From Candidatus Gallacutalibacter stercoravium (GTDB taxonomy: Bacteria; Bacillota; Clostridia; Oscillospirales; Acutalibacteraceae): DNA of 64,000 nt. Shown here in pieces: positions 25,403 to 32,704 of this stretch. Each line of letters starts with the position of its first letter. Position 1 is the stretch's first letter. The stretch spans positions 1 to 64,000 of the forward strand of contig DVJE01000015.1 of the NCBI GenBank assembly GCA_018716975.1. Reading direction: 5' to 3'. The translations under genes and the position numbers were made by a program. The notes below the pieces were generated by a model, which was not told the origin of the DNA, ran no database searches, and saw nothing but the letters and a program-made list of their open reading frames with translations.

Positions 25403-26818
25403 ATGAAAAAGCGTTTGGCGGCGCTGTTGCTGGCTTTTGGGGTAGTTTGGTGCTTGGGCGGCGCCTCAATGGTGCGGTCTCACGCGGATGCAGGCGCAGT
25501 AGATGAGGCGCGTTACGGCGTAGTGCGGGTGGTATGTGATAAAGAGCCGGGGCAAAGCGTGAGTACAGGCACCGGCTTTGTGGTGGCTCAGGGCACCGAT
25601 AGTACTTTGTTGGTAACCAATATGCATGTGGTGCAAGATGCCCCCGATGCAATTTACATACCGCTGGACTACTGGGACTGGGGTCGCGGCGGCGGTACAA
25701 AAGTTGCCGCTGAGGTTATTGCCCCCTATGAAGATATCGACCTGGTGTTTTTGGAAACACAAGGGCCCTTAGAAGGTTATGAACCGTTGCCCTTGTTGGC
25801 ATCGGAAGAAGTTACCGTAGGCGAAACCGTGTATGCGTTGGGCTATCCCGGCGCGGCGGATTCCATTTTGGATGACGGCAACAACTTGCCTTCTACCATT
25901 GATGATATATCGGTGACGAAGGGGATTATTAGCAAGCAAAACGCCACCATTAATACGGCCGAAGCGTTTCAGACGGATGCCACTATCAACCACGGAAATT
26001 CCGGCGGCCCGCTCATTAACGACGTGGGCAGCGTGGTGGGGATTAACACCTGGGGAACCGAACCGGGCACCAATTTTGCCATCCACGTAGATTATATAAT
26101 TGATGTTTTGGAACAAAGCGATATTCCCTATGTGCAGGGAACGGCCGCCGATGGATCGTCTTCTTCTCAACCGGCGTCCCAGCCGGATGAGGAACCAGCG
26201 GGTGAATCTTCCGCTATGCCTGAAGAATCACCGGCTTCTGATGGAGAAGAACCGACTGAGCCTGTTTTAGGGCCTGTAACGTCACAGCCTGCTGAGGATC
26301 AACCGGAACAGCCGCAGACAGAAGAGCAGAACTCAAACCGCAATATCCTTATCGGAGCTTTAGCCGCTGTTATCGTGGTGATAGCTGTGGTGCTGATTGT
26401 GGTGTTGCGTAAGAAGAAAACACCGGCTCCTGTTAATGCGGCTCCGGCTCCGGCGGCGCCTCCTGCTCCCGCGCCCGCACCGGTGCCTCAGGTAGCGGCT
26501 CCGGCGGCCAGCAGCGTGAAGTTGGTGGGCGTTTCCGGCCAGTTTGCCGGGGTGGAAATTTCGGTTGCGAATGTGTTGGTAATTGGGCGTGATCCGGCGC
26601 GTTGTAGTGTGGTTTTTGCCAAAGATGCGCCCGGCGTCAGCTCGGTGCATTGTGAAGTGCGCGCCAGTGAGGGCGGCATATTGCTTACAGATAAAGGGTC
26701 AAGTTACGGCACCTACGCTTCCACCGGCGGCAAACTAACGCCGCAGCAGCCTGTTTTTGTGGCTCGTGGCGGCTGGTTCTACTTAGGCGCAGAGAGTAAC
26801 CGCTTTACGGTACAATAG
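25403..26818 (+). CDS. Secreted HtrA-like serine protease with TM helix and cytoplasmic FHA domain
   Basis: This is a 471-residue fusion. A signal peptide (1-29) is followed by a trypsin-like protease domain (about 35-245) with His75 in VTNMHVV, Asp113 in YEDIDLVFLE and Ser200 in HGNSGGPL. No PDZ domain follows. An extracellular Ser/Pro/Glu linker (250-310) leads to a membrane helix (about 314-335), a cytoplasmic Ala/Pro linker and an FHA domain (about 375-471) with VIGRDPARCS and VSSVHCEV. The protease thus faces outside while its FHA domain can read phosphothreonines inside, a transmembrane link between the kinase network and extracytoplasmic proteolysis. The spacing to its neighbours is 36 and 15 nt. 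Confidence 0.87.
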   Translation: MKKRLAALLLAFGVVWCLGGASMVRSHADAGAVDEARYGVVRVVCDKEPGQSVSTGTGFVVAQGTDSTLLVTNMHVVQDAPDAIYIPLDYWDWGRGGGTKVAAEVIAPYEDIDLVFLETQGPLEGYEPLPLLASEEVTVGETVYALGYPGAADSILDDGNNLPSTIDDISVTKGIISKQNATINTAEAFQTDATINHGNSGGPLINDVGSVVGINTWGTEPGTNFAIHVDYIIDVLEQSDIPYVQGTAADGSSSSQPASQPDEEPAGESSAMPEESPASDGEEPTEPVLGPVTSQPAEDQPEQPQTEEQNSNRNILIGALAAVIVVIAVVLIVVLRKKKTPAPVNAAPAPAAPPAPAPAPVPQVAAPAASSVKLVGVSGQFAGVEISVANVLVIGRDPARCSVVFAKDAPGVSSVHCEVRASEGGILLTDKGSSYGTYASTGGKLTPQQPVFVARGGWFYLGAESNRFTVQ

Positions 26819-26833
26819 GAAGGGGAGGACCGT

Positions 26834-28183
26834 ATGGGCAGCCGATACAATGGGAATACCGAGTTCTTTCAAAAGGCGGCGCGTTCTACGCTGCATTTTG
26901 GCGATATTTTTTCCGGCGTTTTTAAAAAACACACCAAAGCCGATTGGGAAAAATTGTTTTTAGCAGGAACAGCTAGCTCTACTCCTCCAGAGAGTGAGAT
27001 GCTAGCCCAATGGAGTAAACCGTGGCTTTTTGCCCGGGTGGCGCTGGTGGGAATTATCCTATCGGTTTTATTTTACGCTATGTCTTTTACAATGCGTGCC
27101 AGCGCTGCTTTTGTGTTGGTAGGTTCCTTTTGCTTACCGCTTGCCATCTTGTTCTTTTATTGGGAAATGAACATTCCCAGAAACGTGCCGATGTATGAGG
27201 TGCTGCTCATGTTTTTGTTGGGCGGTGTGCTTTCTTTAGGGGCAACGTGGCTGTTGTTGCTGTTGGGGTTAATGGACGGCAATACGCCGGCTTGTTGGGC
27301 GGCCTTTTTAGAAGAACCGGCTAAACTGCTGGCGGTAGCGGTTTTTTTGTACAAACCGGGTAAAAAATACATATTAACCGGGGTTCTGGTCGGTGGGGCC
27401 GTAGGCGCCGGATTTGCTGCCATGGAGTCGGCCGGTTACGCGGTGGATATTATGAACGAGGTGGCGTCAATTGCAGGCGTTGACGCCCAAGGCAGGGCTT
27501 TGCAGCTGCAATACGCCTTAGATTTGGTGCTGCTGCGCGGCATTCTTTCGCCAGGCGGCCATGTGGTATGGGCAGCCCTTTACGGGGGTACGTTGGCTTG
27601 GGCCAAAAACGGAGAAAAATTGCAGCCTCGCCATTTTACCGACTGGCGTTTTCTCGCTTCTTTTGGGTCGGCGGTTGCCTTGCATTTTTTATGGAACTAC
27701 GGCATTTCAATTGTGCCGATCCCTGTGGTGGGGGATCTTTCTTATGTTTTGCTGACGGTTGCGGCTTGGGTGATACTATTTTTCATCATCCGGCAGGGGG
27801 TACGCCAGGTGCTGATTGTTTCCTGCGGCGCGCCTCAGCCCGCTTATGCCGGGCAACCGGTGGGTGCCAGCGCCCCTATGCTGATGGGCGTTAAGGGATA
27901 TTATGCCGGGCAACAAATCCCGCTTTCGTCGGGCGCTGTGGTGTTGGGGCGCGATCCGCAACATTGCAATCTGATGTTTCCCAGGGAAGTGCCGGGCGTC
28001 AGCCGGCAGCATTGCCGGTTGGAATTCAGCAACGGTGCTTTATGGTTAAGCGATCTGGGGTCAACCTGCGGCACTTTTTTGGACGATGGCCGTCGGCTTC
28101 CTCCTAGCACGCCGGTCCGGCTTCAGTCGGGGCAGCGTTTTTACTTGGGGGATCGCAACGTTTTATTTGAGGTTAGGCAATAG
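26834..28183 (+). CDS. PrsW-family intramembrane metalloprotease with C-terminal FHA domain
   Basis: This is a 449-residue fusion. About eight membrane helices (60-325) carry the PrsW catalytic motifs: Glu160-Glu161 in FLEEPAKL, Glu198 in AAMESAGYA, His243 in GGHVVWAA and His284 in ALHFLWNYG. A cytoplasmic linker then leads to an FHA domain (about 350-449) with VLGRDPQHCN and VSRQHCRLEF. PrsW proteins cut anti-sigma factors or other membrane substrates at site 1. Attachment to a phosphothreonine reader suggests substrate recruitment or gating by the operon's kinases. I know of no characterised protein with this architecture. Confidence 0.85.
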   Translation: MGSRYNGNTEFFQKAARSTLHFGDIFSGVFKKHTKADWEKLFLAGTASSTPPESEMLAQWSKPWLFARVALVGIILSVLFYAMSFTMRASAAFVLVGSFCLPLAILFFYWEMNIPRNVPMYEVLLMFLLGGVLSLGATWLLLLLGLMDGNTPACWAAFLEEPAKLLAVAVFLYKPGKKYILTGVLVGGAVGAGFAAMESAGYAVDIMNEVASIAGVDAQGRALQLQYALDLVLLRGILSPGGHVVWAALYGGTLAWAKNGEKLQPRHFTDWRFLASFGSAVALHFLWNYGISIVPIPVVGDLSYVLLTVAAWVILFFIIRQGVRQVLIVSCGAPQPAYAGQPVGASAPMLMGVKGYYAGQQIPLSSGAVVLGRDPQHCNLMFPREVPGVSRQHCRLEFSNGALWLSDLGSTCGTFLDDGRRLPPSTPVRLQSGQRFYLGDRNVLFEVRQ

Positions 28184-28195
28184 GAGAGAAATCAG

Positions 28196-30046
28196 ATGGA
28201 CTTTGATAGGCTATGCCTTCGGTGTATGCGCGAGGGAGTGGATCCGCAGGCGGGCAGCTGTTCTCTTTGCGGCGCGCCGGTAGGCTTTAAACAAGATCCG
28301 CCCTTCGCTTTGCCGCCTGGCACGGTGTTGCACGGGCAGTATATCACCGGAGCAGCATTGGGTTGCGGTGGGTTTGGAATTACCTATATCGCTGTAGATC
28401 TGCGCCAGGAGCATCGTGTGGCCATAAAGGAGTTTATGCCCAGCGGGCTGTGCACCCGGCGGCCGGGGGAAACCGCCGTGCTGCTGCAAACCGGAGCGGA
28501 AGACTTTCGCTACGGAAAGGAGCAATTCCTACAAGAGGCGCGCACCATTTATGAATGCCGGGGTAATGCCGACATCATAGAGGTAGAAAAGCTTTTTGAA
28601 GAAAACGGAACCGCCTATTATGTGATGGAGTTTTTAGAAGGGGAGGATCTGCGCAAGTACCTCAACCGGCGGGGCGGTAAGCTTGCTTTTAATGAAGCGC
28701 TGAATCTGTTGCAGCCGGTTTTTCGGGCGTTGGAACGGGTGCATAGCCGGGGGATTGTCCATCGTGATGTGAGCCCAGATAATATTTTTATCTGCACAAA
28801 CGGCAAGGTAAAATTGCTGGATTTTGGCGCTGCCCGGGCAGCCCTAGGTGAGCGGAGCCAAAGCATAGATGTTATTCTCAAGCGGGGCTATGCGCCGGTG
28901 GAGCAGTACAGTTCGCATGGCAATTTGGGCCCCTGGACCGATGTGTATGCCTTGGCGTGCACCTTATATCATTGCTTGACCGGCCGGGTGCCGCCAGAAA
29001 GCATGGAGCGTATGCAAAAAGATTCTTGCTTTCCTTTGGCGCAATACAGTTTTAATGTGCCGATAGAAGCAGAACGAGTGTTGCAAAGGGCGATGGCGCC
29101 GCGCGCAGAATTTCGGTATCGCACCGTGGGTGAGTTTCGCGCCGAATTATATGCCACTACGCAGCAGCCTGGGGCGCCGCGTGTAGTTCAGGGCAACACG
29201 CAAGAGCCAACCCCCCAACAGGTGGTGAGCAGTTCTTCTGTTTCACAGCCGTCTGCTGCCAATGTATTGGGCAGGCGTGTTGGTGCTTATCTTTTGGATT
29301 CTTTGATTGTCGGCCTTCTTTCGGCCGCAGTTTTGCTGCTGATAGGCAAATATTTGTACATAGGCCTTTGGTTTGTTATCATTTTTTTGCTTTGCGTGCT
29401 ATATGGTTACGGTATGGAAAGCACCAGTAGCCATGCCACTTTGGGAAAACGCGCCGTGGGCCTCTCGGTGCAGGAACAAAACGGTGAAAGCCTTCAGCCG
29501 GGCGCGGCGCTGCTGCGCAATGTAATAAAATATTTGCCGATATTGGCCGGCTGCATTCCCAATACTTTTATTTGGCTGGGCGGGGCGCTTACCTTAGCGG
29601 ATGCGTTGTTTGCCCTGGGGGACACGGGATATACGCTGCATGATCGGGCGGCAAATTCGGCGGTGAGGCTGCCTGCCGTTTTCGCTGCGGAGATGGTGCC
29701 GGTGCAAATACCGCCGCAAGCGCGGGGCCGGCGCGGGGTGCTGTGTATCTCTGGTTTGTTTACTGGGAACTTTTTCCCGTTGGATGGCGGCAAATTGATT
29801 TTGGGCCGAGATACCGAAGCATGTAATGTGATTTTTCCAAGTGGAGCGGCAGGAATCAGCGCGCGGCACTGTGAGCTACTGTGGGATGCCAGCGCCAATA
29901 CGGCGGTGTTGCGTGATTTGGGTTCCACTTATGGCACGTTTGTGGCCGGCGGCCGCTTGGCGCCGCAGCAGTTGGTGATGTTGCGGCCGGGCGATAGTTT
30001 TACGATAGGAGAGAAAAATGTCTTCCTTGTAAAGAATGAAGCATGA
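28196..30046 (+). CDS. Ser/Thr protein kinase with zinc ribbon, RDD membrane domain and FHA domain
   Basis: This 616-residue protein has an N-terminal zinc ribbon (Cys7, Cys10, Cys22, Cys25) very like that of the first kinase (both contain CMRE). Kinase domain: loop GCGGFG near 56-61, Lys78, HRDVSPDN with Asp191, DFGAAR with Asp209, and YAPVEQYSS. A Gln/Ser-rich linker leads to an RDD domain (about 355-485) with membrane helices and the ALGDTGYTLHDRAA motif, then a C-terminal FHA domain (about 515-616) with ILGRDTEACNV and ISARHCEL. As in kinase 1, Ser replaces the catalytic-loop Lys. It should be able to dock on phosphorylated partners through its own FHA domain. Confidence 0.87.
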   Translation: MDFDRLCLRCMREGVDPQAGSCSLCGAPVGFKQDPPFALPPGTVLHGQYITGAALGCGGFGITYIAVDLRQEHRVAIKEFMPSGLCTRRPGETAVLLQTGAEDFRYGKEQFLQEARTIYECRGNADIIEVEKLFEENGTAYYVMEFLEGEDLRKYLNRRGGKLAFNEALNLLQPVFRALERVHSRGIVHRDVSPDNIFICTNGKVKLLDFGAARAALGERSQSIDVILKRGYAPVEQYSSHGNLGPWTDVYALACTLYHCLTGRVPPESMERMQKDSCFPLAQYSFNVPIEAERVLQRAMAPRAEFRYRTVGEFRAELYATTQQPGAPRVVQGNTQEPTPQQVVSSSSVSQPSAANVLGRRVGAYLLDSLIVGLLSAAVLLLIGKYLYIGLWFVIIFLLCVLYGYGMESTSSHATLGKRAVGLSVQEQNGESLQPGAALLRNVIKYLPILAGCIPNTFIWLGGALTLADALFALGDTGYTLHDRAANSAVRLPAVFAAEMVPVQIPPQARGRRGVLCISGLFTGNFFPLDGGKLILGRDTEACNVIFPSGAAGISARHCELLWDASANTAVLRDLGSTYGTFVAGGRLAPQQLVMLRPGDSFTIGEKNVFLVKNEA

Positions 30047-30063
30047 GGCTAGGAGAGGATGGT

Positions 30064-30780
30064 ATGCCTTTTATTTCAGCGCAGGTTTCGTTGCCGGGCG
30101 CGCGCTCGTGTAACGAGGATACGGTATTTTCTGATGAAGAGGGCGGTTTCTTCTTAGCCGCTGTTGCCGATGGGCTGGGGGGCCACGGTGGTGGAAGCAT
30201 TGCCTCTAGCACGGCGGTGGAAACGGTTGCCAGCGGTTTTTTTGCCGGCCCTAGCTTGGAGCCTGCCGCCCTTAACCAACTTTTTGTAAGTGCAAATAAT
30301 CAGGTGTACGGCCTGCAAAGCGCGCAAACACAGATGAAAACCACCTTAGCCGCCCTGTTTTCACAAGAAAAAAATGTAGTGATAGCGCATGTGGGCGATT
30401 CCCGGGTGTATTGGTTTCGCGGCGGCGCTATTATATTCCAAACCTGCGATCACAGCGTGCCGCAGATGGAGGTTTTGTCGGGCGCGATACGGCCGGAACA
30501 AATCAGGCATCACGCAGATCGGGCCCGCTTGCTGCGTGCTTTAGGGAGAGAAAACCCGCCTAAGCCGGAATTTCATGTTGGCACTTTACAAGATGGCGAT
30601 GTGTTTTTGTTGTGCTCCGACGGTTTTTGGGAGCCGGTGTGGGAAGGGGAGATGCTAATCGATCTATCAAAATCCCGCACGCCTCAAGAATGGCTCTCTT
30701 TTATGACGGCCCGTATCGGCGCGCAGATGACCAAGGAGCAGGATAATTTTTCGGCGGTTGCCTTATTCTACCGCGCGTAA
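30064..30780 (+). CDS. Soluble PP2C-type protein phosphatase
   Basis: This is a 238-residue cytoplasmic PP2C without membrane anchors. Metal-binding motifs are ARSCNEDTVFSD, AVADGLGGHGGG, HVGDSRVYWF, LLCSDGFWE and the final DNFSAVALF. An upstream ATG at 30043 overlaps the kinase stop, but AGGAGAGG at 30051-30058 fits ATG 30064. Having one tethered and one free phosphatase in the same operon suggests separate membrane and cytosolic substrate pools. It is 16 nt from the VWA gene. Confidence 0.87.
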   Translation: MPFISAQVSLPGARSCNEDTVFSDEEGGFFLAAVADGLGGHGGGSIASSTAVETVASGFFAGPSLEPAALNQLFVSANNQVYGLQSAQTQMKTTLAALFSQEKNVVIAHVGDSRVYWFRGGAIIFQTCDHSVPQMEVLSGAIRPEQIRHHADRARLLRALGRENPPKPEFHVGTLQDGDVFLLCSDGFWEPVWEGEMLIDLSKSRTPQEWLSFMTARIGAQMTKEQDNFSAVALFYRA

Positions 30781-30796
30781 AAGGGGAGTGGGAAAA

Positions 30797-32392
30797 ATGC
30801 TACGTTGGCTTAAGAGGGGAATCGCCCTAACGGCGGCGCTAACCTTGCTTTGCTGTACATCAGTTACATCTTTCGCGCAGGATCCGTTAACACTGTATAC
30901 GACACAGGCTCGCTTTGAAGACGGTAATCTTTCCGTGCTGTGCCGTTCTAATTTGGAAGATCCTACGCCGGAGGCCTTTACCGGCATGCTGGGAACAATT
31001 GATTTGCAGCCGGAGGAGGTGCGCCCGTACCAAGAAAGCGGGCTGGGCACCACTTGTTTGTTTTTGGCGGATGTTTCCGGCTCTATTAGCGAGCAAGATA
31101 TCACCACAATTCGAGAGATCGCCTTGCAGATTAACAGCGGCTTATCGGCAGAAGACAACGGCGCCGTTATGACCGTTGGGAATGAAGCCTATGGCAATCC
31201 GATTACCGACGATCCGGCGCAAAGAGAGCAACAGATTGCCGCCATCAGCGGTGTAGGGGAGGATACAAACCTTTATGCTTCTATGATTGAAGCATTAGAT
31301 TTGCTTACCACTTCGCAGGATGCTAATTTTCAAAAGTGCCTGGTGGTGCTTAGCGACGGGGAGGATGATTACACCACTGGTGTCACACGGGAAGAGGTAG
31401 AAAAGAAAATAGACGAAACCGGGATTCCTGTTTATACGGTGGCTATCGTGCGGGATTCGTATGATACCCAGAAGGTGGAAGCCGCCAAAGTTTTAGGCAG
31501 CTTTGCCAGGTTATCACCCGGTGGGCTAGATATAACTTTTGGCTTGGATGGTACCACTCCCCAAGAGGCGGGCCAGCAAATAGCGCAGGCCATGCAAGGT
31601 TCTTTCTTTGTGGATTTTTCTGTTCCGGCTTCTCCGGTTTTGGATCAAATGGCTCAACTCAAAGTAACAGTAGAGGATGCGGATCAAAAAGCGGAAGCAA
31701 GTTTTCGTTTTGACACTACTCAAGTAAGGCAGTGGCAACAGCAGCAAGAGGAATCCCAAGAAAGTGCAGTTTCACAAGATCCGGCTTCATCAGAAGATGC
31801 GGTTTCCTCTGAACCGGCTTCCGTCGGCGCGGTAGAAGAGGCGAACGATGCGCCTGGTTGGCTGCTATATGTTTGGATTGGCGCCGGGGCTGTTGTGGTT
31901 GTTGCCGCTGTTGTAATCATTTTACTGATTCGCAAGAAAAACAAAACACCGCCCGTTTTGCCGGTGGAAGAAGAAAGTGTGCCGGAGATGCCGGTACCGC
32001 CTACCGATTGGCAAGCAGACGCCCCGCAGACTACCATACCGGAAGCGGCGCCTCCCGTCGTTGTACCGGAGCCTCTTGAGGCGGTGGTACATATCAGTCT
32101 AACCCGGGTGGGTGTGCCGGAACGTGAGGTCTATGAATTGGATATGCCCGACTCTTTGATTATTGGCCGTTCTCCAGAACAGGCGGCGTTGGCTTTTGCG
32201 CAGGATATGCGCCTTTCTAGCCGTCACTGCAAGTTCACCTATGAAAACGGCGGGTTATACGTAGAGGATTTGGGTTCTACCAATGGCACCTATATCAACG
32301 GTATTCCGGTAACTGGTAAGCGGGGGCTCAATAAAGGAGATATTATTCTCATTGGGTCTATGGAGTTGCGCGTGGATTGGCAGGCTTTATAA
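30797..32392 (+). CDS. VWA-domain surface protein with TM helix and cytoplasmic FHA domain
   Basis: This is a 531-residue single-pass protein. A signal peptide (1-27) precedes an extracellular region with a von Willebrand A domain (about 85-270) holding the metal-ion adhesion site motif in LADVSGSISE (Asp92, Ser94, Ser96). An acidic Ser/Glu linker, a membrane helix (about 355-378) and a cytoplasmic Pro-rich linker follow. A typical FHA domain (about 430-531) ends the protein, with IIGRSPEQA, LSSRHCKF and GSTNGTYING. It may sense a surface ligand or partner and report through its FHA domain. Last gene of the operon; no clear hairpin terminator follows. Confidence 0.87.
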   Translation: MLRWLKRGIALTAALTLLCCTSVTSFAQDPLTLYTTQARFEDGNLSVLCRSNLEDPTPEAFTGMLGTIDLQPEEVRPYQESGLGTTCLFLADVSGSISEQDITTIREIALQINSGLSAEDNGAVMTVGNEAYGNPITDDPAQREQQIAAISGVGEDTNLYASMIEALDLLTTSQDANFQKCLVVLSDGEDDYTTGVTREEVEKKIDETGIPVYTVAIVRDSYDTQKVEAAKVLGSFARLSPGGLDITFGLDGTTPQEAGQQIAQAMQGSFFVDFSVPASPVLDQMAQLKVTVEDADQKAEASFRFDTTQVRQWQQQQEESQESAVSQDPASSEDAVSSEPASVGAVEEANDAPGWLLYVWIGAGAVVVVAAVVIILLIRKKNKTPPVLPVEEESVPEMPVPPTDWQADAPQTTIPEAAPPVVVPEPLEAVVHISLTRVGVPEREVYELDMPDSLIIGRSPEQAALAFAQDMRLSSRHCKFTYENGGLYVEDLGSTNGTYINGIPVTGKRGLNKGDIILIGSMELRVDWQAL

Positions 32393-32704
32393 CAGCCTTT
32401 TTATCTTCTTTTCGTCTTGAGAAATTACTACACTTCGTTCGCTTTCTTATCCTTCTTTATTCCTCTTTCCCAAAAAGTTCTAAGAATAGTACATGAAAAT
32501 TCTAAAAATAGTGCCTAAAAAGAAATAAAAGCTATTTACAAAAAAACATATGTGTTATAGACTGAATGAAGTTAACAGGATTTCCCTTTTATAACATCGA
32601 TGATTCTTTCCAGTACGGCTGAAAAAACGGAAATCTTCGAAACAGCCTGTCTTTACAGGCAGCAATCTGTCAAGAAAATAGAATGAGAAAGGCAGTGTGA
32701 AATC
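32393..32704 (+). promoter_or_regulatory. Intergenic region with paired repeats and possible promoter
   Basis: Two near-identical 15-mers (TTCTAARAATAGTRC) lie at 32478-32492 and 32500-32514. Their 22-bp period is two helical turns, which suggests an operator for a dimeric regulator. Downstream, TTTACA (32535-32540) and TAGACT (32558-32563) are 17 bp apart and could form a promoter for the glycosidase-like gene. A small hairpin GCCTG/CAGGC lies near 32645-32660. No gene is visible in the 312 nt. Confidence 0.35.

Noticed and set aside
20838-32392. Type VI or type VII secretion accessory locus
   Set aside because: FHA, kinase and PP2C genes occur in those systems, but no Tss sheath/baseplate, EssC ATPase or WXG100 gene is present.
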